From Pseudoxanthomonas japonensis (lineage in GTDB: Bacteria; Pseudomonadota; Gammaproteobacteria; Xanthomonadales; Xanthomonadaceae), in NCBI RefSeq assembly GCF_010093445.1, contig NZ_PDWW01000016.1:31423-95422 (forward strand): a stretch of 64,000 bases of DNA, given 5' to 3'. Both the position numbers and the translations under genes were made by a program. Of the stretch, positions 1 through 8,312 are shown one piece after another. The notes beneath the pieces were generated by a model. It did no database searches, was not told the DNA's origin, and was given only the letters and a program-made list of their open reading frames with translations. Numbering within the stretch: the first letter of the stretch is position 1; each line of letters starts with the position of its first letter.

Positions 1-1
1 G

Positions 2-907
2 TCGGTCTACTCCAGCATCGGCCTGCTGACCGAGGACGCGAAGGCGCATGCCGCGCTGACCAGTACGGTGGAAGGCTGGTTCATGGTCGGCATCCTCGGC
101 AGCGCCTGGCTGTTCGCGGCCTTCATCAATGCCGAGGCGCCGGGCGATCCGGTGTGGCTGGATGTCTACTGGGTGCTGGCCGCGATGTGCATCGCCGTGG
201 TAGTGCTGCTGGCGACCTGCACGCTGGACGAGCGCGCGGCGCAGGACGGCCATGCCGCGGGTGAGTCCTTCATCGACATGTTCCGCCTGCTGGCGCTGCC
301 GCTGGTGGTGGTGTTCCTGGTGTCGGCGTTCCTCTACGTGCTGATGGAACAGGCCATCAATACCTGGCTGCCGACGTTCAACCGCGAGATCCTGCACCTG
401 CCCACCACGCTCAGCGTGCAGGCGGCCAGCATCTTCGCCGGCTCGCTGGCGCTGGGCAGGCTGGGCGGGGGCGTGCTGCTGCGGCGCATTCCGTGGTTCT
501 GGCTGTTGTCGGCGTGCGTGGTGGCGATGGCGGTGCTGGTGCTGCTGGCGCTGCCGCTGGCGGCCAACGTGCAGGCGCGCGACGGCATGACCTGGTGGAA
601 CGCGCCGGCGGCGGCGTACGTGTTCCCGATGATCGGCCTGCTGATGGCGCCGATCTATCCGGCGATCAACTCGGTGGTGCTCAGCGCGCTGCCGAAGGCG
701 CGGCATGCGGCGATGACCGGGCTGATCGTGGTGTTCTCCGCGCTGGGTGGCACCACGGGTTCGTACGTGACGGGGCAGCTGTTCGCGCACTTCGACGGCG
801 CGCGCGCGTTCTACCTGCTGCTGGCGCCGATGGCGATGCTGCTGGTGTCCATGGCGCTGCTGCACCGCGCGGTATCCAGACGGCAGGCTCTCCCACACCC
901 TGCGTGA
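2..907 (+). CDS. MFS transporter, C-terminal part (5' end outside window)
   Basis: The reading frame is open from the first bases of the window, so the N-terminus is missing. The visible roughly 300 residues hold about eight hydrophobic helices typical of the major facilitator superfamily. They include a glycine-rich loop (SLALGRLGGGVLLRR) before one helix and a late segment LLMAPIYPAINSVVLSALP, which resembles the proline-rich helix of FucP/sugar:proton symporters. It should be an inner-membrane secondary transporter. A sugar substrate is a guess from that resemblance only. It ends about 70 bases before the next gene on the same strand. Confidence 0.8.
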   Translation, partial: SVYSSIGLLTEDAKAHAALTSTVEGWFMVGILGSAWLFAAFINAEAPGDPVWLDVYWVLAAMCIAVVVLLATCTLDERAAQDGHAAGESFIDMFRLLALPLVVVFLVSAFLYVLMEQAINTWLPTFNREILHLPTTLSVQAASIFAGSLALGRLGGGVLLRRIPWFWLLSACVVAMAVLVLLALPLAANVQARDGMTWWNAPAAAYVFPMIGLLMAPIYPAINSVVLSALPKARHAAMTGLIVVFSALGGTTGSYVTGQLFAHFDGARAFYLLLAPMAMLLVSMALLHRAVSRRQALPHPA

Positions 908-980
908 CGCCGCCGCGTTGACGTCGCGGGGAGGGCGGTCTGGCGTATCGTGCGACCTCCCGATCTGGACGAGAGAACGC

Positions 981-1436
981 ATGAACGCGACCGGCGTGGC
1001 CCTGGCCCTCTTCATCGGCATGCTGTTGCCGTTGCAGGCGTTGATCAATGCGTCGCTGGGCAAGCAGACCTTCGGTCCGGTGTTCGCCTCGCTGGCATCG
1101 TTCATGGTCGGCACGCTGGTGCTGCTGGCCTGGTGGCTGCTGACGCGACCGGTGTTCGTGCCCGCGGCGCTCGCGAAAGTGCCGTGGTGGGCATGGGCCG
1201 GCGGTGTGATCGGTGCGGTGTTCGTCGCGTCGGCGACCCTACTGGTGCCGCGGTTGGGCGCCGCGTCGCTGATCTGCCTGGTGGTGGCAGGACAGCTGGT
1301 CGGTTCGGTCGTGCTGGACCATTTCGGCGTGTTGCATGCGCGACAGCCGGTAGATGCACTGCGCGTGGTCGGCCTGCTGATGGTCGTGGCGGGCGCACTG
1401 CTGGTGGTGAAGCCTTGGCAGCCTGCGGGCGGCTGA
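981..1436 (+). CDS. small DMT-type transporter of the YdcZ (DUF606) family
   Basis: A 151-residue protein of about five hydrophobic helices, beginning MNATGVALALFIGMLLPLQA, with the family-typical NASLGK segment after helix 1 and a GARLGA/SLICLVVAGQ-like helix later. The YdcZ/DUF606 family consists of half-size drug/metabolite transporter relatives of mostly unknown substrate in the inner membrane. I chose this ATG because an upstream extension in the same frame is arginine-rich and not membrane-like. The next gene starts 3 bases after its stop, so the two are probably cotranscribed. Confidence 0.7.
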   Translation: MNATGVALALFIGMLLPLQALINASLGKQTFGPVFASLASFMVGTLVLLAWWLLTRPVFVPAALAKVPWWAWAGGVIGAVFVASATLLVPRLGAASLICLVVAGQLVGSVVLDHFGVLHARQPVDALRVVGLLMVVAGALLVVKPWQPAGG

Positions 1437-1438
1437 GC

Positions 1439-1996
1439 GTGGACGATCTGCTGACCGGGCTGCCGCCGGTGGTCGCGCCCGATTGTCGCGTGCTGGTGCT
1501 GGGGTCGATGCCGGGTGCGGCGTCGCTGCAGGCAGCGCGCTACTACGCCCATCCGCGCAACCGCTTCTGGCCGGTGATGGTCGCACTGGCCGATGTGCCG
1601 GCCCATGCGCCTTACGAGGCGCGGCTGGCCGCGCTGCAGCGTGCCGGCATCGGACTGTGGGACGTCATCGGCGAATGCCGGCGCGCGGGAAGCCTGGACA
1701 GCGCGATCGTGCGCGGCAGCGAGCGGCCCAATCCGGTGGCGGCGCTCGTCCGCGGACTCGACGGCCTGCGCGGCATCGCCCTCAATGGCGGCACGGCGGC
1801 GTCGCTGTTCCGGCGGCACGTCCAGCCTCAGCTGGACGACACATTGCGGGAGCGCGTGCGGATCGTCGCGCTGCCCTCGACCAGCCCGGCCCATGCCGCG
1901 ATGGACCTGGCGCGGCTGCGCGACGCCTGGGCGGTGCTACGGCCGCTGTTGCCCGCCTCAGCCGTGAACGGGTCGCGCCGCAGGGCGCAGACGTAG
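1439..1996 (+). CDS. hypoxanthine/uracil-DNA glycosylase (UDG superfamily)
   Basis: A 185-residue DNA repair enzyme of the uracil-DNA glycosylase superfamily, DNA-deoxyinosine glycosylase branch. The N-terminal LVLGSMPGAASL motif supplies the active-site loop. YYAHPRNRFWPVM is the base-recognition segment, GIGLWDVIGECRRAGSLDSAI is the family signature, and LPSTSPAHA is the C-terminal DNA-intercalation motif. It removes deaminated bases (hypoxanthine, possibly uracil) from DNA. The start is a GTG 3 bases after the previous stop. The last 39 bases overlap the convergent gene on the other strand. Confidence 0.85.
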   Translation: MDDLLTGLPPVVAPDCRVLVLGSMPGAASLQAARYYAHPRNRFWPVMVALADVPAHAPYEARLAALQRAGIGLWDVIGECRRAGSLDSAIVRGSERPNPVAALVRGLDGLRGIALNGGTAASLFRRHVQPQLDDTLRERVRIVALPSTSPAHAAMDLARLRDAWAVLRPLLPASAVNGSRRRAQT

Positions 1997-2716
1997 CCAG
2001 AGGGTCTGCGCCGCCAGCACGATCGCCAAGCCCGCAGCGACCACCGCCGCAGTTCCGCTGCCAGCGACCGTCCAGTTCGCCTGCTTCACGTAGACCGCGG
2101 CCAGCGCCCACAGCGCCGCCGCCGCGAACGGCAGGTTGCCGCGCATCCGCTGGTTGGCGAGCAACAGCAGGACGGCCGCACCAGCGAACAGGGCCAGCGT
2201 CCACCGCAACATCGTTTCCGTCGACAACAGCCGGTAAGCCACGATGACCTGCGCGGTATTGAGGAAGGCCGCGAGCGAGAGCCAGCCGGCGTGCAGCGAC
2301 AACGGCGCCCAAGCCCAAACGGTGAGGCCCGGCGTGTCGGCGCGTGCTGCCGACAGGATGATCGCGCACGCGAGCAGGCAGGCCAGCGCCGCCCAGATGA
2401 TCAGCAGGGCCAGCAAGAACAGTTCCATCGAGAACACCGGCATCCACACCGCCGTCAGGGCGAAGCCAGCTGCGGCCAGGGGACGGATGCGATCGAGCGA
2501 AGCGGCCCGGACGTTCTTCGCGAACGCCTGCCAGATACCGAACGCGACGTCCCACAGGAAGATCAGTCCCCAGATGGCGAATGCGTATCCGGCGGCGACG
2601 ATCAGCGTGGGATAGCGATCCGACAGGGCGCCATTGGTGGGCCCGAACACGCCCTGTTGGGACAGCCAGGACACGGCAGGCATGGCGAGCGACAACAACA
2701 GGACGAGCCAGCGCAT
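1958..2716 (-). CDS. tryptophan-rich multi-pass membrane protein (TspO-like)
   Basis: A 252-residue inner-membrane protein with about seven hydrophobic helices. Features such as AGYAFAIWGLIFLWDVAFGIWQ and PLSLHAGWLSLAAFLNTAQVIVAYRLL resemble the tryptophan-rich sensory protein/TspO-related proteins of proteobacteria and actinobacteria. No function can be assigned with certainty. The start ATG is preceded by GGAGATTCCC, a good ribosome-binding site, whereas the longer frame upstream is not protein-like. Its 3' end overlaps the convergent glycosylase gene. Confidence 0.6.
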   Translation of the reverse strand: MRWLVLLLSLAMPAVSWLSQQGVFGPTNGALSDRYPTLIVAAGYAFAIWGLIFLWDVAFGIWQAFAKNVRAASLDRIRPLAAAGFALTAVWMPVFSMELFLLALLIIWAALACLLACAIILSAARADTPGLTVWAWAPLSLHAGWLSLAAFLNTAQVIVAYRLLSTETMLRWTLALFAGAAVLLLLANQRMRGNLPFAAAALWALAAVYVKQANWTVAGSGTAAVVAAGLAIVLAAQTLWLRLRPAARPVHG

Positions 2717-2925
2717 GGGAATCTCCGTGGAGGAATGGGCCGCGATGCTAGGTGCGGGCCCGTGAACACCGGATCCAGATACGTGCGGATGCGTTCGCCG
2801 GATGAACAATGCGGGTGCGTATTGCCAGAAGGCACATTGCGCGGCCGTCCGACCAAAGCGATACCACTGCATGCCATGCAGGGTGCAATGTCCCGGAGAG
2901 GACAGCAATTAACACCAATGAACGG

Positions 2926-2954
2926 TTGGCGCATCGCGCCACTGCGGACACAAT
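2926..2954 (+). promoter_or_regulatory. predicted sigma-70 promoter of aceF-lpd
   Basis: TTGGCG and CACAAT are separated by exactly 17 bases. Transcription would start near 2961, giving a leader of about 32 bases with GGAG seven bases before the aceF ATG. The rest of the 276-base gap upstream shows no other clear signal. Confidence 0.5.
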
Positions 2955-2992
2955 AGGGGTTCCCCTCTTCACGCCCGCACCGGAGTAACGCC

Positions 2993-4420
2993 ATGTCCGA
3001 CATCAAGGAAGCCAAAGTCCCCGATATCGGTGACTACGACGGCGTACCGGTGATCGAGATCCTCGTCGCGGTCGGCGACACGGTGAAGAAGGACCAGGGC
3101 CTGGTCACGCTGGAGTCCGACAAGGCGACGATGGAAGTGCCGTCGCCGTTCGCCGGCGTGGTGAAGGAGATCAAGGTCAAGCTGGGCGACGAGATCGCTG
3201 AAGGCGCTGTCGTCGCGCTGATCGAGAGCAGCGAAGGTGCCGCCGAGGCGAAGCCCGCCGCCGCACCCGCGCCGACCGCCGCCGCCGAGACCGGCGCCAA
3301 GGTCGAGCCGGTCGCCGTGGCGCCTACGCCGGACAAGCTGGCGCAACGCGAGATCGCGCAGGAGCGCGCCGCACCGGCCGTGGCGCCCGCCGCCTCGCGC
3401 GTGCTGGACGACAAGCCTGGCATCGATCCGGAAGCCTCGCCGCCGCGCACCCCGCCGGTGGAATTCAACGCCGATCGCGTGCTGCCCGAGAAGGTCGCCT
3501 ACGCCAGTCCCGCCGTGCGCCTGTTCGCCCGCGAGCTGGGCGTCGACCTGAACCAAGTCACCGGCAGCGAGCGTGGCGGCCGCATCAGCAAGGAGGACGT
3601 GCAGAAGTACGTCAAGGGCGTGCTCGCCGGTGGCGTGGCCGCGCCTGCCGCCGCAGGTGCGCCGGCCGCGGCCGGTGGCGGCCTCAACCTGCTGCCGTGG
3701 CCGAAGGTGGACTTCAGCAAGTTCGGCGAGACCGAAGTCGTCCAGCTGTCGCGCATCAAGAAGATTTCCGGCGCCAACCTAGCGCGCAACTGGGCGATGA
3801 TCCCGCACGTCACCCAGCACGACCACGCCGACATCACCGACCTGGAAGCGCTGCGCGTGGCGCTGAACAAGGAGAACGAGAAGGCCGGCATCAAGCTGAC
3901 CATGCTCGCCTTCCTGATGAAGGCCAGCGTCTCGGCGCTGAAGAAGTTCCCCGACTTCAATGCCTCGCTCGACGCCAGCGGCGAGAACCTCACGCTGAAG
4001 AAGTATTTCCACGTCGGCTTCGCCGCGGACACGCCGAATGGCCTGGTCGTGCCGGTGATCCGCGACGTCGACAAGAAGGGCGTCAACGAGATCGCGCAGG
4101 AAAGCGGCGAGCTGGCCAAGAAGGCGCGCGAAGGCAAGCTCGGCCCGGCCGAGATGTCGGGCGGTTGCTTCTCGATCTCCTCGCTGGGCGGCATCGGCGG
4201 CGTGGCGTTCACGCCCATCGTCAATGCGCCGGAAGTCGCCATCCTCGGCGTGTCCAAGTCGTCGATCCAGCCGGTGTGGGACGGCAAGCAGTTCCAGCCG
4301 CGCCTGATGCTGCCGCTGTCGCTGAGCTACGACCACCGCGTGATCGACGGCGCCGCCGCCGCGCGCTTCACCGCCTATCTCGCCCAGCTGCTCGGCGACA
4401 TGCGCCGCGTGCTGCTGTAA
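2993..4420 (+). CDS. aceF: pyruvate dehydrogenase E2, dihydrolipoyllysine acetyltransferase
   Basis: The 475-residue core enzyme of the pyruvate dehydrogenase complex transfers the acetyl group from E1 via lipoyl-lysine to CoA. Residues 6-78 form one lipoyl domain, with the lipoylated lysine K44 in ESDKAT. An Ala/Pro linker follows. At about 170-206 is the peripheral subunit-binding domain (YASPAVRLFARELG... GGRISKEDV). The catalytic domain ends with the HxxxDG motif (H448, D452). Most gammaproteobacterial E2 proteins carry two or three lipoyl domains, so one is few, but lpd next door carries two more. lpd starts 13 bases downstream. The E1 gene aceE is not in the window. Confidence 0.97.
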   Translation: MSDIKEAKVPDIGDYDGVPVIEILVAVGDTVKKDQGLVTLESDKATMEVPSPFAGVVKEIKVKLGDEIAEGAVVALIESSEGAAEAKPAAAPAPTAAAETGAKVEPVAVAPTPDKLAQREIAQERAAPAVAPAASRVLDDKPGIDPEASPPRTPPVEFNADRVLPEKVAYASPAVRLFARELGVDLNQVTGSERGGRISKEDVQKYVKGVLAGGVAAPAAAGAPAAAGGGLNLLPWPKVDFSKFGETEVVQLSRIKKISGANLARNWAMIPHVTQHDHADITDLEALRVALNKENEKAGIKLTMLAFLMKASVSALKKFPDFNASLDASGENLTLKKYFHVGFAADTPNGLVVPVIRDVDKKGVNEIAQESGELAKKAREGKLGPAEMSGGCFSISSLGGIGGVAFTPIVNAPEVAILGVSKSSIQPVWDGKQFQPRLMLPLSLSYDHRVIDGAAAARFTAYLAQLLGDMRRVLL

Positions 4421-4433
4421 GGAGACCGAGACC

Positions 4434-6575
4434 ATGGCGAACACGATTGAAGTCAAAGTCCCCGACATCGGCGATTACAGCGATGTGCCGGTCATCGAGA
4501 TCCTCGTCGCCGTCGGCGACACGGTGAAGAAGGACCAGGGCCTGGTCACGCTGGAATCGGACAAGGCCACGCTGGAAGTGCCCTCGTCGGCCGCCGGCGT
4601 GGTGAAGGAACTCAAGGTCAAGCTGGGTGATGCGCTGTCGGAAGGCAGCGTGGTCGCTGTGCTGGAAGTGGAGGGCGCTGCGGCGTCCGCCCCCGCACCG
4701 GCGGCGCCTGCGGCACCCGCCGCACCACCGCCGGCACCGACCGCCGCGCCTGCACCCGTGGCCGCTGCGCCGGCCGCAGCACCCGCGGCCTCCGGCGGTG
4801 GCCTGATCGAGGCCAAGGTGCCCGATATCGGCGATTACGACGGCGTGCCGGTCATCGAGATCCTGGTCGCCGTCGGCGACACGGTGAAGAAGGACCAGGG
4901 CCTGGTCACGCTGGAATCGGACAAGGCGACGATGGAAGTGCCGTCGCCCGCCGCCGGCGTGGTGAAGGAGATCAAGGTCAAGCTCGGCGACTCGCTCGCC
5001 GAAGGCAGCCTGGTCGCGATCCTGGAAGGCGAGGGTGCCGCTGCGGCGCCCGCCAAGGCCGCCCCGGTGGCGCCGTCCCCGGCCGCGCCCGCCGCACCGG
5101 CGACCTCCGCGCCGAAGCCGGCGCTGGGCACCGGCAAGGCCGCCGACATCGAATGCCGCATCGCCGTGATCGGTTCCGGTCCGGGTGGTTACACGGCCGC
5201 GTTCCGCGCCGCCGACCTCGGCCTCGACACGGTGCTGATCGAGCGCTACGAAACCCTGGGCGGCGTCTGCCTCAACGTGGGCTGCATCCCGTCGAAGGCG
5301 CTGCTGCATGCGGCTGCGCTGATCGAGGAAGCCTCGCACTCCGACGACATCGGCATCAGCTTCGGCAAGCCGAAGATCGACCTCGACAAGCTGCGCGGCT
5401 TCAAGCAGGACAAGGTGGTCGGCCAGTTCACCAAGGGCCTGGCCGGCATGGCCAAGCAGCGCAAGGTGCGCACGGTGACCGGCGTCGCGAAGTTCGTTTC
5501 GCCGAATGAGCTGGAGATCGCCGGCAGCGACGGCAAGACGCAGCTGCTGCGCTTCGAGCAGTGCATCATCGCCGCCGGTTCGCAAGCGGTGAAGCTGCCG
5601 AACTTCCCGTGGGACGACCCGCGCGTGATGGATTCCACCGACGCGCTGCAGCTGGCCGAGGTGCCGAAGAAGCTGCTCGTCGTCGGCGGCGGCATCATCG
5701 GCCTGGAAATGGCGACCGTGTACCGCGCGCTGGGCGCGGAGGTCACGGTGGTCGAGTTCATGGACCAGCTGATGCCGGGCGCCGACAAGGACCTGGTGAA
5801 GCCGCTCGCCGACCGCCTGAAGAAGCAGGGCGTGGCCGTGCACCTGAAGACCAAGGCCGCCAAGGTCGAGGCGTCGAAGAAGGGCATCACCGTCGGCTTC
5901 GAGAGCGCGACCGAAGGGCAGACGCCGGAACTCGAATCCGGCACGTTCGATCGCGTGCTGGTGGCCGTGGGTCGTTCCCCCAACGGCGGCAAGCTGGATG
6001 CCGGCAAGGCCGGCGTCAACGTCACCGACCGCGGCTTCATCCCGGTCGATGCGCAGATGCGCACCAACGTGCCGCACATCTTCGCCATCGGCGACCTGGT
6101 CGGCCAGCCGATGCTGGCGCACAAGGCGACGCACGAAGGCAAGCTGGCCGCCGAAGTGGCGGCCGGCGAGAAGAAGGAGTGGGTGGCGCGGGTGATTCCG
6201 TCGGTGGCCTACACCGATCCCGAGATCGCCTGGGTCGGCGTGACCGAAACCGAAGCCAAGGCCAAGGGCCTGAAGATCGGCGTGGGCAAGTTCCCGTGGG
6301 TCGCCTCCGCACGCGCGGTCGGCATCGGCCGTGGCGAGGGCTCGACCAAGCTGATCTTCGACGAACACACCCATCGCATCATCGGTGCCGGCATCGTCGG
6401 CGTGCACGCCGGCGACCTGATCAGCGAGCTGGCGCTGGCGATCGAGATGGGCGCGGAAGCGGCCGACATCGGGGCGACCATCCATCCGCACCCGACGCTC
6501 AGCGAGTCGGTGGCGATGGCGGCCGAGGTCTACGAAGGCACCATCACCGACCTGTACATCCCGAAAAAGAAGTAA
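4434..6575 (+). CDS. lpd: dihydrolipoamide dehydrogenase (E3) with two N-terminal lipoyl domains
   Basis: A 713-residue flavoprotein that reoxidises dihydrolipoamide with NAD+. Residues 1-80 and about 122-200 are two lipoyl domains (lipoyl lysines K44 and K164, both in ESDKAT) joined by Ala/Pro-rich linkers. The E3 core begins near 240 with the FAD motif GSGPGG, followed by the redox-active cysteine pair C279/C284 (GGVCLNVGCIPSK), the NAD motif GGGIIG and the active-site histidine motif IHPHPTLSE. Ordinary E3 is about 470 residues, so the N-terminal third is extra. GGAG lies nine bases before the ATG. It is cotranscribed with aceF. Confidence 0.97.
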   Translation: MANTIEVKVPDIGDYSDVPVIEILVAVGDTVKKDQGLVTLESDKATLEVPSSAAGVVKELKVKLGDALSEGSVVAVLEVEGAAASAPAPAAPAAPAAPPPAPTAAPAPVAAAPAAAPAASGGGLIEAKVPDIGDYDGVPVIEILVAVGDTVKKDQGLVTLESDKATMEVPSPAAGVVKEIKVKLGDSLAEGSLVAILEGEGAAAAPAKAAPVAPSPAAPAAPATSAPKPALGTGKAADIECRIAVIGSGPGGYTAAFRAADLGLDTVLIERYETLGGVCLNVGCIPSKALLHAAALIEEASHSDDIGISFGKPKIDLDKLRGFKQDKVVGQFTKGLAGMAKQRKVRTVTGVAKFVSPNELEIAGSDGKTQLLRFEQCIIAAGSQAVKLPNFPWDDPRVMDSTDALQLAEVPKKLLVVGGGIIGLEMATVYRALGAEVTVVEFMDQLMPGADKDLVKPLADRLKKQGVAVHLKTKAAKVEASKKGITVGFESATEGQTPELESGTFDRVLVAVGRSPNGGKLDAGKAGVNVTDRGFIPVDAQMRTNVPHIFAIGDLVGQPMLAHKATHEGKLAAEVAAGEKKEWVARVIPSVAYTDPEIAWVGVTETEAKAKGLKIGVGKFPWVASARAVGIGRGEGSTKLIFDEHTHRIIGAGIVGVHAGDLISELALAIEMGAEAADIGATIHPHPTLSESVAMAAEVYEGTITDLYIPKKK

Positions 6576-6597
6576 GCGCCGGCGGGACGGTGGAGAC

Positions 6598-6630
6598 GGA
6601 AAGGCCGCGCGTGAGCGCGGCCTTTTCTTT
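6598..6630 (+). terminator. rho-independent terminator after lpd (bidirectional)
   Basis: An 11-bp perfect stem (AAGGCCGCGC / GCGCGGCCTT) with a GTGA loop is followed by TTTTCTTT on the plus strand. On the minus strand the stem is followed by a short T run, so it can also end the DUF2061 transcript. Confidence 0.85.
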
Positions 6631-6645
6631 GGATCGGGCGATGCC

Positions 6646-6849
6646 TCAGGCAGGCAGCGGTGTCGCCTTCGCGGCCCTGCGCGCCTCGATCTGCTTCCAC
6701 ACCTTCTCATGGAAGTGGAAGACCACCGTGTTGCTGGCCGGTTCGATCAGCGCGAGCGCGCCGCCCACCAGCAGGCTGCCGGTGAACAGGTAGCCCAGGG
6801 TGAAGGCCACCGCGAAGTGAAGGATGGCGAAGCTGAGGGTCTTGTTCAC
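6646..6849 (-). CDS. DUF2061 small membrane protein
   Basis: A 67-residue protein, MNKTLSFAILHFAVAFTLGY..., with two hydrophobic helices and the family signature LIEPASNTVVFHFHEKVW. The function of DUF2061 is unknown. The frame is open further upstream, but homologues start at the NKTLSF segment. The codon there is GTG, preceded by GGAG, so I take the GTG. The upstream region holds a clear promoter and an OxyR-like operator, which suggests stress-controlled expression. Confidence 0.75.
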   Translation of the reverse strand: MNKTLSFAILHFAVAFTLGYLFTGSLLVGGALALIEPASNTVVFHFHEKVWKQIEARRAAKATPLPA

Positions 6850-6878
6850 GGCGGGGCTCCAGATGAGAACAGGTCTCA

Positions 6879-6907
6879 AGTATGGGCGCCCCGTCCGTGC
6901 CGTCCAA
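6879..6907 (-). promoter_or_regulatory. predicted sigma-70 promoter of the DUF2061 gene
   Basis: On the minus strand TTGGAC and CATACT are separated by 17 bases, with a start predicted near 6872. The leader of about 20 bases carries the GGAG ribosome-binding site. Confidence 0.5.
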
Positions 6908-6924
6908 TGAAACGTTCCGCTTGT

Positions 6925-6947
6925 ATCGATAATCAAAACCTATCGAT
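6925..6947 (-). promoter_or_regulatory. OxyR-like LysR-type operator
   Basis: A perfect 7-bp inverted repeat, ATCGATA and TATCGAT, spaced by 9 bases. Read on the minus strand it contains ATAG-N7-TTAT, one mismatch from the OxyR half-site ATAG-N7-CTAT. Its centre is about 64 bases upstream of the predicted start of the DUF2061 transcript, the usual position for an OxyR-type activator. Another LysR-type regulator is possible. Confidence 0.45.
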
Positions 6948-6955
6948 CAACTGCA

Positions 6956-7897
6956 TCAGAACCGGAACGTCACGCCCGCCATCGGGCCATGGACCTTGAA
7001 CTGGCCCGTCAGCTTGCCCGTCACGTCAACGTTGCCAACGCCGGACTCGGCGGGCGCCTCGAACGAACCCCGGTAGTCGTCGCTGAGCTTCAGGCGGAAC
7101 CAGTCATAGCCCACGTGAATGCCCAGGCGTTCGGTGACCAGATACTCGACGATCAGGCCGCCGCGCTCGAAATGGCCGCGCTCGTCGACGAAGTCGCCCC
7201 AACGGGTATCCAGATACTGGGCCTGCGCCTCCACGCGCAGGCGCTCGGTCGGCGCCCAGCTGACCCGCGTGTGCAGGTTGGGTGACGTGCCGTCCTTCTT
7301 CCAGCGGAACGACTCCCACTGCGGATCGATCTCGCCGGTACCGGTGCTGGTGCCCGTGCCACGGGCTTCCAGTACGGCGTGCGTGACGCCGGCGCCCAGG
7401 CCCCACTGGAACCGCGGCGTGTCGACGACCGCGAATTCGTAGTTGAGGCTGGCCAGTTCGAAGCTGAGGCGCCCGTCGATGTCCACGGCCGGGATTTCCA
7501 CCGGCTCGCCGGGGATCTCGACCTCGTCGAAGACGTTGCCCGGATCGATCCAGTCGCCGTCGAAGTTCCACGACTGGTTGCGCCGGTAGTCGTAGTAGTT
7601 CAGGCGCAGCGACTGGCGCGGGGTCATGTTGAAGGCGAACTCGCCGCGTGGCCGCCAGCGGCCGTCCGAGTCGATGCCGCCGGACGCGGCCAGGTCTTCC
7701 GTCTGCTCACCATCGGTGGCTACGCCGGTACCGGCGAGCCGGATGTTGGCTTCCGGATTGAAGGCCGACAGGCGGATTTCGAAGCGGGCGTCGTCGCTGA
7801 AATCCTGCGCGGCAGCGCCGGTGGCGAGCAGTGCCAACGGCAGGCAGGCAAGCAGGGATGCGAGGGTGGGGATGTGGCGGGGGCAGGGCCGGTTCAT
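6956..7897 (-). CDS. predicted outer-membrane beta-barrel protein
   Basis: A 313-residue protein with a signal peptide at about 1-30 (LACLPLALLATGAAAQD). It continues as alternating hydrophobic/polar strands (SLRLNYYDYRRNQ, FQWGLGAGVTHAVLEARG, RLRVEAQAQYLDTRWGDF, LGIHVGYDWFRLKLSD) and ends in MAGVTFRF. The terminal phenylalanine is the usual signal for outer-membrane insertion by the BAM complex. It resembles OmpW/porin-like barrels in general layout, but no ligand or role can be named. It stands alone on the minus strand. Confidence 0.7.
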   Translation of the reverse strand: MNRPCPRHIPTLASLLACLPLALLATGAAAQDFSDDARFEIRLSAFNPEANIRLAGTGVATDGEQTEDLAASGGIDSDGRWRPRGEFAFNMTPRQSLRLNYYDYRRNQSWNFDGDWIDPGNVFDEVEIPGEPVEIPAVDIDGRLSFELASLNYEFAVVDTPRFQWGLGAGVTHAVLEARGTGTSTGTGEIDPQWESFRWKKDGTSPNLHTRVSWAPTERLRVEAQAQYLDTRWGDFVDERGHFERGGLIVEYLVTERLGIHVGYDWFRLKLSDDYRGSFEAPAESGVGNVDVTGKLTGQFKVHGPMAGVTFRF

Positions 7898-8000
7898 GGG
7901 CGCTCCATGCGTCGAGGGGGAGCACTACCTTCATCGCGGACCGGTCGTCGTCAGGTGAATGGGATGAACGACCCGGCGAATCGTCGTCTTCGAACCCTGC

Positions 8001-8034
8001 AAAAAAGTGAAGCCCCGGGGGCAGCCGGGGCTTC
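8001..8034 (-). terminator. minus-strand rho-independent terminator upstream of the barrel gene
   Basis: A 10-bp perfect stem (GAAGCCCCGG / CCGGGGCTTC) with a 6-base loop, followed on the minus strand by AC and six T residues. No protein gene precedes it on that strand, so it ends an unidentified transcript arising between here and the atp promoter. The surrounding 415-base gap (7898-8312) otherwise holds only the atp promoter. Confidence 0.7.
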
Positions 8035-8223
8035 GTGGAAGGCCTGTGGCGGAGCATCGGACGAGGAAGTTGAGCAGCAGGCCTTGCAAGGACTGACAGG
8101 GAGTTTCCGGCAAAGTTCCGGAAAACGTCCGGGAAAATTCTGAACAGGGGAAACGGTTACACGCAGGCGCCGCAAGGGCTCCGGCCTGATCGTGCCCGCG
8201 GACCGGCTTTCGACCTTTGGCGG

Positions 8224-8253
8224 TTGTCCCGGAAATTGTCCCGCTGCTATAAT
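8224..8253 (+). promoter_or_regulatory. predicted sigma-70 promoter of the atp operon
   Basis: TTGTCC at 8224-8229 and a perfect TATAAT at 8248-8253 are separated by 18 bases. Transcription would start near 8260 and give a leader of about 50 bases to atpI. Confidence 0.65.
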
Positions 8254-8312
8254 TTTGCGGCTCGGCGAGGCGCATCACTGCCTCTTACCCGCCAATTCCG
8301 TAGGGCTTTCGT

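Noticed and set aside
7988..8000. TTCGAACCCTG resembling a tRNA T-arm
   Set aside because: The five-base T-stem does not pair and no acceptor, D or anticodon arm fits around it.
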